Shown piece after piece: positions 55,934 through 64,000 of a DNA stretch of 64,000 nucleotides; the first letter of the stretch is position 1; each line of letters starts with the position of its first letter. The notes beneath the pieces were generated by a model. It saw nothing but the letters and a program-made list of their open reading frames with translations, made no database searches and was not told the origin of the DNA. Source of the DNA: Darksidea phi. Its lineage: Eukaryota; Ascomycota; Dothideomycetes; Pleosporales; Lentitheciaceae. The DNA is taken from the NCBI GenBank assembly GCA_030770425.1, contig JASJFT010000054.1:172361-236360 (forward strand), in the 5' to 3' direction. The translations under genes were made by a program, and so were the position numbers.

Positions 55934-58166
55934 GGTTGCTGGGCTGGCGTCGGGCGCTTACTCGGTCGCGCACGCTTTACGGATTTTGTGCAGACATTCG
56001 TCGAGCCCGTGGGCCTTTGATTACCACGAACTATTAATCAGGTGGAGGCGGTTAAGAGGGAGTCGTAGCGTAACTAGCACCGAGGGAGCGAGCGAGCGAG
56101 CGAGCGGAGAACGCCAACTGCACGCCTTCAGGAGGGTCCGGGGAACAGGTTTTGAGGGAGGATGCGAGGTCCCACGCCTGAACGCCCCCAAAAGCGCCTG
56201 CAAGCCCTCGAATACGGCATGCGGACATAGTAGCCAATGTGAAGGGGTACGAGCTGAAGGTCCAAGCACTAGGACGGGAGAAGAAAGCGGGTGGCTCAGG
56301 AACAGGGGCGTGATCCCGGCAACATGGTTCGACAAAAGGCTCGATTGCAGTAGGCGAGCGGATCTGGCTGGTGGACGGCGACCACGCTCGGTAGATTAGG
56401 CAGGTCGCAGCCCTTGGAGCGTCGCCGGCTAAGTTGCGAGTCCCCCCCTCCGCGGGGCCCCGAAGACGCACTGTTCTGTGTGGAGGACGCAGTGCAATTG
56501 CTCACAGGAAAACAGGAACATGGAACTGGGCCCTCCCAACAGGCGACGGCCATCGCATCTCCACTCGCAATATCGCCGACACGTGCGACCGTCGTGATGG
56601 CAATATGGCCGACGTCCGACGGACTTTCAGACGGGACCCGCCCACCCAACTCACCCTGCGGCCCATCATCTCCGTCCCAAGGAGCAGGTCTAGATCCCGC
56701 TATCTACCTTGCGGCACCGAGGTTACCACTCTCACGTGTCTGAGAGCCTCCCTTCCTGCGACGCTCCCACCCGCCGAAAGTCGAGCCTGCACGCGGTCCT
56801 CCATGCGCAATTGGTCCCAAAGAGCGCCACGGCAACTGGGCGGGAGTCTCCTTATCGACGGGGATCATGGGCTAATAGTCAGCTTCAATTTATCCCGCGC
56901 GATGTGTGATTGAAGGCTCTCGGGGCCAAGGGCGAGGATCGCTCAGCACCAAGCAACCTCTTTCCATGACCTAGGCAGACCGGTCGCAGCAGCACCTTTC
57001 ACACTTGCAATGTCTGCGCACGCGGTTACAGACTCATTCGACGCCTGCTTCTCTACCAACTGCGAAGAGGCATCGCTGTCCGTAGGCCGACAGCTCCTGC
57101 GCTCTATGCAACCATGGATGGTCATGTTTCTCGCTAATAGGGGTGTGTTTGCACTTGAGAGCTGGCATCCAATCCGTTCACAGTGAAGGATTGTAGTGCT
57201 GCAAGGGTAGGCGAAAACCTAGGCTCGTTCCGGCAAGCCTTGATAGCTACGTGTTGGCGATTAGCCCCTGCATTTGGTGCTTTGCTGTGTTTAAACTTGG
57301 TTTAATGATGTCGTTCTCCGCACCTTTCGCCAAAGGGTACGACGACCTCACTGTCGCCATCTCGCTCATGCGAGTACACCGCATTCCTTCGTCCGCGTAA
57401 GGCTCGGTCGAAATTCTGCGTACATACAAGGCTCGCTACCCGGATGCCCCCGGATGCCTCCCCACTTCGCTCCCGTGTCTAGGCCTCCCTTGTACGTAGG
57501 TTGCACGTGCGCGACGAAAATAGCGCGACGGAAAGTCGACAGTATCCTGGACCTTGGTCAGGCTCCCATATTAAGCCCCGCATTTGCCGGTCGGAGAGTA
57601 GACGACCCGAACACCACGAACCATCTCCTTGGTATCTAGTGGCTTGCTCTTTCGACGCTCTATAAGTAACAGCTGGAGGAGCGCACTATCTCTCAACCAA
57701 CGCTGAGTACGCGTGATAGAATGGTTAGGCGTTGTCCTGAATTCGCTCCGCCACAGGGCGCAAGGCTGGGTGGTGTTGACGGTATTGAATTGGAAAGTGT
57801 GCATCCAGTCACGTATATAAAGGTCGGGTTCACCTGCAGTTTGGAGTCAGACCTGGTTCTATGTGAGCTCGTAGATGACGACGAGGCTGAAACATGCTGC
57901 TGTTTATTTCCGGTTCACACGTCGCCATCATTGCTCCAAACGCCTCTGATGGGACTAGGTAAAAGTTTGCAATCAATTCCTACTGGTTGTGTGTTTCCAA
58001 TCGAGATATTTCTCCTTCCTCAATATCAACACGGGCGGGAGAGAATCTCTTGCACGAGAAGTTAGGTGTCTAGTAAATTTTTTTAAAAAAAAAATCTACC
58101 TACCACATCATCAACGTCCTCTCTTTGCAAGCATCAATTACTCTTTGTCCTCACAAGAGATTCACC
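55934..58166. other. 2.2 kb without a supportable gene
   Basis: GC-rich near 56050-56900 with many chance frames. A (GAGC)n microsatellite lies at 56085-56106. The frame at + 57721-58065 has no family features. The right end holds the promoter of the small secreted protein, with a poly-A/T run at 58078-58093. Confidence 0.45.
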
Positions 58167-58364
58167 ATGCATTTCTCCCTCGTCACTCTGGCCATCCTGG
58201 CAGTCACCGCTTTCAAACGCGACGATGCCTGCGGCCTCTTCTGGAACGCCTATCTAGGCGTGGCACATACGCACGTTATCGAAGGCGGCCACGCTGATAA
58301 AGATAATGGATGCCAGACTTTCAGGCAGATGGGTGAGAATCCGAACGATGGCAGTACCCATTGA
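58167..58364 (+). CDS. Small secreted protein candidate, 65 aa
   Basis: The start ATG 58167 is in a good context (ttcaccATGC). A short hydrophobic signal (MHFSLVTLAILAVTAF) is followed by Lys-Arg, a possible Kex2 site, and a short mature part DDACGLFWNAYLGVAHTHVI with two Cys, ending NPNDGSTH. The compact 5' leader (cctcacaagagattcacc) is typical of fungal genes. Size and features suit an effector-type protein, but it could be a truncated remnant of a longer gene. Confidence 0.45.
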   Translation: MHFSLVTLAILAVTAFKRDDACGLFWNAYLGVAHTHVIEGGHADKDNGCQTFRQMGENPNDGSTH

Positions 58365-60144
58365 TTCTCGATAAATGACAGGTGTTTGTACTGCAGATTT
58401 TACCAGGAAGTGGCGAAGAAGAGAAGAAAGAAAAGTGTGAAGAACTAGTGTGTAGGACTTGTAGTGACATGACTGGCGGCAATATAGCAATGAGGGTTGT
58501 CAAGGCGATCATCTTCTCCTCAAAGGGCCGACGATGGAAGGTGGTCTGATACCTTTCATTGAAGTATTCGGAATTTAAGAGTTTCCAGCGCTAGGGCGAG
58601 GCCCTGCGGGTTGTGGCAATGATTTCACCTTGTGGGCATGCCATGGGCTGGAGTGTAAAGTCCATCTTTGTTTTCTAACGAACAACCGCCATACTGAAAA
58701 AGGCCATCGATACTTTAACTTCGTAGTAGTAGTAAGCTTGCGCACGACGTGAGTTTTGCGATACTACCCTTTTATAATATACTCAGACGACTCCTAACCC
58801 CCCTAACTATACCGATACGAAAAATACGTTTATATATACGCCTACCCGCCCGATTCGCAAACAGCCCGTCTTCATAGCGAAAGTGAACCTCGTCCAACAT
58901 AGGCCACTATTGCGCCAATACTACTATCGCGACTCATAAACTACACTTATACAGGCCTACGAGTCCAATAGTAATACAAAGGAGCCATTATCAACCGTAA
59001 GGCTGCGAGTACTCGATTTATACAGGGCGCCATACCGATCGGGATGACCCTCGTATTTAACCTTACCCTTTACCGTAAAACTTATTTACAATAGCTTGTT
59101 AGATCGGTAGCTATTCGCTTGCGTGACCCTGCGGCGCTTTTCCGAGCGCTCCAAGATACTATAAATCCGACTTCGGATTGAGAATAGGCCCAAGGTCCTA
59201 TATAACTACCCCTTGCTCAGCTTTAGACGTAGCCTCCGGCAAATGGATTAAGAGTTACTAGTAGAAAGCCTTGTATATCTTGGAGACACAACAGTCGCAC
59301 GGTCAAGTGCCTGAGCTTGATTTCTTGAGGGTTATAGAGAGTTTACATTGTTTACAATGGCTAGCTAATAAAGCTAATCGTAAGGGTTTGTGCTATTCTC
59401 CAAGTTAATTTAAAGCTATATATTTATATCAATATATTGCGGGATTTCGTCCGGAATACCTTGAAATGTAAGAAGGTTATTGGATGTAATCATTGCCTAA
59501 GGCGTCACGGTACGACTACGAGGGTAGCGCCCAAGCCTCATAAAAGAGGGCGTGGCACGTACCGTACGGATCAGATCTATAATGCCTGAAGGTTGCAGAC
59601 CTACTATGCTACTGAAGGTATTTATCGAGCAAATGTAAAGAAAAAGATTGGAGCTTACAGCGCCGGCCCAGCTAGTAGGAGAGGCCTTGGGGGTCGATAA
59701 GGACTTTCGTATAGTGACAAGGCGAGCCTCTACTCTCGTCTACCTAGAGAAGTAGTGCTACAAGTACTACAACCCCCCTCCCCCCTTCTCTCGCCTGAAC
59801 GGGCTGCCGGCGCATTCGGTACGGCGAGGCCTGTGTAAGCTGTAAGAAAGGTGCGAAAATCTAGTACCTTGTCAAACAAAGAGGCATTCGCCGTCTCCTT
59901 CGTCGACGATTCCGAAGGCGTTGAGATTGTCACCTTAACCGAAATAGCGATATCGTTATTGTATGATTCTAGGTCAGTTTCCTTGATGCATTCGAATTGC
60001 GGTAGAAGAACGACTTGATGCAATTTCTTACTGTATTCGATGATTCTACTGCTGTTTATAAGAGTTTTACTAGCAACCAGAGATACCAAATTCATTGCTA
60101 ATCCTTTACAATGCTCAAACCACCGAATGGCCGCCTCAGATTTG
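58365..60144. other. Transposon-derived, AT-rich debris
   Basis: AT-rich, TpA-rich sequence typical of decayed fungal repeats (ttataatatactcagacgac, tatatatttatatcaatata). A copy of the dispersed repeat described at 37185 lies at 59513-59563. The minus frame 59730-60095 (SLVASKTLINSSRIIEYSKK) is open but unrecognised and lacks a TE domain. Confidence 0.55.
59513..59563 (+). repeat. Dispersed repeat, copy 2 (less mutated)
   Basis: gactacgagggtagcgcccaa onward is the G/C-retaining counterpart of the copy at 37185-37236. Confidence 0.5.
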
Positions 60145-60481
60145 GACCCTCAGAGAGGATAGCCTACAATATATTATTATATGAAGTACAGAGAAAACGG
60201 CGTGATTCATGCATTCGTGCGCGTCGGGAGAACCGCGCTAATAACCCGTCCAGGGGGAGGGGGGTAGCTATGGATCCGGAGAGGCTATAGCCGAGAATCA
60301 AGATTCGGGAGGGCTAAGGATAATCTAGGCCAGACTAAGCCACTCGGTGCAGCATAGACTCAAAGAAAAGTTTAAATAGACGGCCTGCTAGCGCGGTTTC
60401 CCGACTCGCGTGTGCATGCATTATGCCGTTTTCTCTGTATTTTATATAGTAATATATTGTAGGCTATCCTCTCTGAGGGTC
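60145..60481. mobile_element. MITE with ~105-bp terminal inverted repeats
   Basis: The left arm 60145-60250 (gaccctcagagaggatagcc, later cagagaaaacggcgtgattc) is the reverse complement of the right arm 60379-60481 (ending ggctatcctctctgagggtc), with scattered differences. The 128-bp centre has no coding capacity. The outermost bases are ambiguous because flanks read tttg/gaccct and agggtc/tataac; a TA target duplication is not clear. It is a non-autonomous DNA element. Confidence 0.78.
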
Positions 60482-60980
60482 TATAACTAACCGCGTTCGT
60501 TGTATTTAAGGCGGTAATTGGTACTTCCAGTAGCTGGTGAAACGCTTATAAAACAAGGTATTTTAATTATCGCCCCTTTTAATGCACAGGCCTCACCCAC
60601 CAAATGTGCTAGTAGCCCGTTCATGACTTGCATGGCCCTGCTTCTGACGAGGCTCAAGTGATGAGCAGTTGCCGTGTCACTTAATATCGGCGATGCTCGA
60701 AGTTTCGCCGTGGCAAATGTTGCCCGTCATGCGCTACGTGACGCGTAGCTGTCATCGTGTGACCCATATGGTTCCGGCTCTGATTTTCTAGCAATCCTCT
60801 TGGTATATCACAGCGAGTAACGTAGCTATCAGTACTGAATCCGATGCTCAACCATGTAGTGTTCGCTCCATGATACTATGCAATTTCGTGAAGCCTTTCA
60901 CCGGACTGCTTGGCAAGTTGCTGCACTTAGGCTCTTGGCGTGCGACACTTGGTGTTGGGCTTTCCCTGCCATACCTTCTT
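60482..60980. other. No gene seen
   Basis: 500 bp between the MITE and the 3' end of the frameshifted cell-surface protein gene. No motif identified. Confidence 0.5.
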
Positions 60981-61806
60981 CTACACGACAACCAACACCA
61001 CCACGGCCACAACCCCCCACACGAACCCCGTCGCCGCTTTCAACACCTCACCAGTATTCTCATTCTGCTCGTCGCTATCAAAAAGATCAAGCGTGCTATT
61101 CTGCGACGATGAACCCGTTGGTCTTGTCTTGCACCGACGCCTTCCCTTGCGCCCCTTGCCGCTCCTGCAGCGCGTCTTAGTAGGCTTCTTATCCTCAGAC
61201 CCGGCAACCACGCGCTCGGTGCTCCATGGCGCGGCGAGGAGGTCCGCGGCATTGGCTGGCGCTGGGTTATCCGTTGTGTTGAAGAGCAGACGCATGGAGC
61301 CGTCTGCGGACTCGATTTCTGCGGGAAGGTCCAAAGCAGAGGTCTGCGAGGAGGAACGCACGAGCTCGTGCACCATTTTGCCCTCGAGCAGCGTGAGGCC
61401 AGAGGCGGAGGTTAAGTTCGATTGCATAGTGCAGAGCGCCCCATCGCCGCTGCAGCGGTCCGAGTCGAAGACTAGGAGGGTGTATGAGCCTGAGAGGCGC
61501 TCGTCGGTCCCAGCACGGACGGCGAGGGCGCCTTCTTCGGTCCCTGGGAGGGTGGTCAGTGGTGGATTTGTAGCTTGGGAGGAGGAGGAGGGATTATGGT
61601 AAAGATCCGTGAGAATGGTGATGGTGTTGGGGAGGAGGTGTGTGGTATAGTATGAGTGGCTACGGACCCCCAGCTGGGACGCCGGCGCCGTTGTTACCAT
61701 TGGCTGTGAAGAAGTTGACGGTCAGGTTGTCCATGGAGGGTTCCATTGCGGCGTGGGCGAGACCGGCCAGCGGTAGCAACACTGCAAGGGAAGAGGAGAA
61801 GTACAT
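60981..61806 (-). CDS. Secreted/GPI-type surface protein with a one-base frameshift
   Basis: The frame from ATG 61806 starts with a clear signal peptide (MYFSSSLAVLLPLAGLAHA) and NLTVNFFTANGNN, then stops (GVPAGGP, TAG). The next frame carries on with RSHSYYTTHLLPNTITILTD, SGSYTLLVFDSDRCSGDG, LLEGKMVHELVRSSS and an N-glycosylation-rich, basic region to a hydrophobic C-terminus (GFVWGVVAVVVLVVV, TAG at 60981). The switch falls at a run of five C on the plus strand (61667-61671); one base fewer would rejoin the two frames. It is either a recent mutation or a sequencing error. The C-terminal hydrophobic tail would suit a GPI anchor or membrane anchor. Function unknown. Confidence 0.6.
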
Positions 61807-62591
61807 TTTGAGGGGTAGGCGGGGGATATGGAAGATGCGATGAAAGATGGACGAGATGTGAAGACCAGCTTGGATAGGGGGGAAAGACAAGATACGTAAT
61901 TTGGAAGACGAAAAGAAGATATGGTGAGAGGTAAGAAGTGAAAAGACGAGACGATGGAAAGCAACGCGAGCATACTCAACAAAGAAAAGGGAAAGCGTGG
62001 GTTCTTGTAGTGACCTAGCCATTATGGTCTCGATACCTTGCGATAGCTTTGCCAAACCCCCGAAGGTCACCATCCTCGCCTGCATTATGCCCAAGGCTCC
62101 GGATGTTCTAGTTGCATGAAGCGGAAACCCTCTTGGACGACAGGTTACACCGACGTTTACCTTAGACAGTAGGTTTGCGGATAGGAGATGTGTAGAAACT
62201 CTTTTCCGGCAAGGCTGCTACATGCCAAAGCGCCGAAGGATATGCCATGCTAACCAAACCTCCAAGGACCGTTTCAGCCATAGCTTTGACAGGGCTAGCT
62301 CGTGTGAGAAGCGTTCGGCCGCCCACGGCTCTTTCGGCGTTTTTCGTTTCAACGTGCGCGACGCTTGAACGATCCGGTGTTCGCGCTATGTTGGCGCTCG
62401 TATACCTCTTCTAAAGTACAACTTCTACAATGCGAACCTGCTTGGCGGCGAAGGAGACAGATGTATCGGCGTTTATATGCTCGTTTCACGGCCGGATGAC
62501 GGCCAGATGACGGCCCGTCTAAAGAATGCAAATGAACTTGGCGGGTGAAGATGTATAGATGATGGCGTTATGGGAGCGCACCCGGACGGTG
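61807..62591. other. Intergenic, upstream of the repeat-precursor gene
   Basis: No gene. It is the promoter side of both flanking divergent genes (surface protein on minus, peptide precursor on plus). A direct repeat of gatgacggcc occurs at 62496-62516. Confidence 0.5.
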
Positions 62592-62792
62592 TATAAAGAG
62601 GAGATCCATTGCCGTCCTTAGAACAGCATCACAGTATCAAGCTTCTTCTTCTCTTCTACTCTCATCTGCAAGCTCAGATAACTCTTTCGATCGTACTGGT
62701 TACATCGCTATCTTCACTTTTACCCAACTCTCCTTTCCAACCAACTCTTCTCTTCTAAACAACTTCCAACTCTTCTTCCAAAAACATCCAAA
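62592..62792 (+). promoter_or_regulatory. TATA-like box and pyrimidine-rich leader of the repeat precursor
   Basis: tataaagagg begins at 62592, about 200 bp before ATG 62793. It is followed by a C/T-rich leader (ttcttcttctcttctactct and similar) and caaaaacatccaaaATG, the pattern of a strongly expressed fungal gene. Confidence 0.45.
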
Positions 62793-64000
62793 ATGCGGGC
62801 CTCTACCGCTGCTGCTATCCTCGCCTTCACGGCTGGGATGACCTTTACCCATGCCGCTCCCGCCAACGTTCCCAATCCCGCTGGCGATCTTACCGTCGGC
62901 GGGGCTGCCAAAGCCTTGAACGATGTCATCAACCCTTTTCAGAAGCGCGAGGCTCAGCGCGGTCGTGGTCGTGGCCGCCGTATTGGTCCTGCCCTCGAGG
63001 GTGTCAGTGGTGCTACTGGAATAATCGCGGACGGAATCGCCATCAACGATGCCGTCAATTCTCCCCCAGCTCAGAATCCTCCCCCAGCTCAGAAGCGGGA
63101 GGCGGATCCCCAGCGCAGGGGCCGTGGACGCCGTATTGGTCCTGCCCTCGAGGGTGTCAGTGGTGCTACTGGAATAATCGCGGACGGAATCGCCATCAAC
63201 GATGTCGTCAATCCTCCCCCAGCTCAGAATCCTCCCCCAGCTCAGAATCCTCCCCCAGCTCAGAAGCGCGAGGCGGAACCCCAAACCATTGCCGATCCCG
63301 ATTTCGAGTTTAAGGACCCTCTTGCCGTCAACGGCTTGAAGAGCAGTCCAAGCCGATCCGATCCCGATCCCGAGTTTGTGGACCCTCTTGCCGTCAACGG
63401 CTTGAAGGGCGGTCCAACGGACGGTAGTCGCCGATCCAGGCCTCAGAAGCGGGAGGCGGATCCACAGCGCAGGGGCCGTGGACGCCGTCTTGGTCCTGCC
63501 CTCGAGGGTGTCAGTGATGCTACTGGAATAATCTCGGACGGGCTCCTCATCAACGATGCCGTCAATTCTCCCCCAGCTCAGAATCCTCCCCCAGCTCAGA
63601 AGCGCGAGGCGGATCCCCAGCGCAGGGGCCGTGGACGCCGTCTTGGTCCTGCCCTCGAGGGTGTCAGTGATGCTACTGGAATAATCTCGGACGGGCTCCT
63701 CATCAACGATGCCGTCAATTCTCCCCCAGCTCAGAATCCTCCCCCAGCTCAGAAGCGCGAGGCGGATCCCCAGCGCAGGGGCCGTGGACGCCGTCTTGGT
63801 CCTGCCCTCGAGGGTGTCAGTGATGCTACTGGAATAATCTCGGACGGGCTCCTCATCAACGATGCCGTCAATTCTCCCCCAGCTCAGAATCCTCCCCCAG
63901 CTCAGAAGCGCGAGGCGGATCCCCAGCGCAGGGGCCGTGGACGCCGTCTTGGTCCTGCCCTCGAGGGTGTCAGTGATGCTACTGGAATAATCTCGGACGG
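62793..64000 (+). CDS. KEX2-processed repeat peptide precursor, 3' end outside the window
   Basis: The frame is open from ATG 62793 to the end of the window (402 codons and still open). Signal peptide residues 1-21 (MRASTAAAILAFTAGMTFTHA), then a leader to Gln50. Lys-Arg pairs occur at 51-52, 101-102, 158-159, 219-220, 270-271, 321-322 and 372-373, each followed by Glu-Ala. This is the classic KEX2 cut followed by STE13-type dipeptide (EA, DP) trimming, as in alpha-factor and fungal RiPP precursors. Each main unit reads EADPQRRGRGRR, then LGPALEGVSDATGII, then a SDGLLINDAVNSPPAQNPPPAQ part; the core has no Cys, Tyr, Trp or Phe. Intervals are 50, 57, 61, 51, 51 and 51 residues. The product class (pheromone, RiPP, repellent-like surface peptide or antimicrobial) cannot be decided from sequence. 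Confidence 0.9.
   Translation, partial: MRASTAAAILAFTAGMTFTHAAPANVPNPAGDLTVGGAAKALNDVINPFQKREAQRGRGRGRRIGPALEGVSGATGIIADGIAINDAVNSPPAQNPPPAQKREADPQRRGRGRRIGPALEGVSGATGIIADGIAINDVVNPPPAQNPPPAQNPPPAQKREAEPQTIADPDFEFKDPLAVNGLKSSPSRSDPDPEFVDPLAVNGLKGGPTDGSRRSRPQKREADPQRRGRGRRLGPALEGVSDATGIISDGLLINDAVNSPPAQNPPPAQKREADPQRRGRGRRLGPALEGVSDATGIISDGLLINDAVNSPPAQNPPPAQKREADPQRRGRGRRLGPALEGVSDATGIISDGLLINDAVNSPPAQNPPPAQKREADPQRRGRGRRLGPALEGVSDATGIISD
63447..64000 (+). repeat. Near-perfect 153-bp tandem array within the precursor gene
   Basis: Units start at 63447, 63600, 63753 and 63906 (the last cut by the window end). 63600-63752 and 63753-63905 appear identical base for base; the first differs by a few bases (gcggga for gcgcga, ccacag for ccccag). 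Earlier units at 62943 and 63093 are related but diverged. The array is in frame, so unit number can change without breaking the gene. Confidence 0.92.

Noticed and set aside
56052..56913. Several overlapping frames of 100-160 aa in GC-rich sequence
   Set aside because: They overlap in most frames, lack motifs and have no consistent start; typical of chance frames in GC-rich DNA.
59730..60095. Minus-strand frame of 121 aa next to the MITE
   Set aside because: Lacks a domain or homology clue; it sits in decayed repeat DNA, so it is not called a gene.
62700..63284. Long minus-strand frame across the repeat region
   Set aside because: It is the antisense shadow of the plus-strand precursor; the repeated LSWGRILSWGRI pattern mirrors the CAGAATCCTCCCCCAGCT repeats.
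63447..64000. CRISPR-like regular repeats
   Set aside because: The repeat unit is coding, in frame, about 153 bp, has no spacers, and this is a eukaryotic genome.

Overview
This window is nuclear DNA of a filamentous ascomycete, most likely a dothideomycete. The evidence is the short introns (about 45-65 nt, often with CTAAC/CTGAC-like branch sites), the typical Pezizomycotina housekeeping genes (beta-adaptin, EMC4, RecQ, CUZ1-type AN1 protein, DUF1774) and the plant-litter and surface enzymes (AA9 LPMO, class II-type peroxidase). The class assignment is an inference from gene content only.

Layout. 0-5.3 kb: a broken gene fragment, then three tandem paralogues with N-terminal MYND-type zinc fingers. 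Gene 1 and gene 3 share a phase-1 intron that gene 2 lacks, and gene 2 has also lost most of the zinc ligands. 5.2-6.7 kb: a local direct duplication and a decayed Copia fragment. 6.7-26.5 kb: a gene-poor, decayed stretch holding one intact orphan gene (18.8-19.7 kb) and relics, including a kinase-like pseudogene and a UstYa/DUF3328 pseudogene. 26.5-27.9 kb: an intact BAHD/Tri101-type acyltransferase. 29.3-36.8 kb: a compact conserved block (DUF1774, AP beta-adaptin, EMC4, a degenerate kinase). 37.7-41.6 kb: two secreted oxidoreductases (AA9 LPMO and a haem peroxidase). 43.8-53.0 kb: a metallophosphoesterase-fold protein with lost metal ligands, a double-GFA protein, a small membrane protein, RecQ helicase and a CUZ1-type protein. 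53-62 kb: a crystallin-like secreted-protein pseudogene, small membrane or secreted proteins, AT-rich transposon debris, a MITE with about 105-bp inverted repeats, and a cell-surface protein gene with a one-base frameshift.

The most notable locus is at the right edge (62.8 kb to beyond the window). It is an open frame with a signal peptide followed by at least seven Lys-Arg-Glu-Ala punctuated units. The later units are exact 153-bp copies. This is the architecture of a KEX2-processed repeat precursor (pheromone, RiPP or repellent-type peptides). The core unit has no Tyr, Trp, Phe or Cys, so it does not look like a classical UstYa-cyclised dikaritin core. The same window also carries a dead UstYa gene about 39 kb away, and no functional link between the two can be shown.

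Exon boundaries were assigned by eye from GT/AG sites, phase and family continuity. No similarity search was run.
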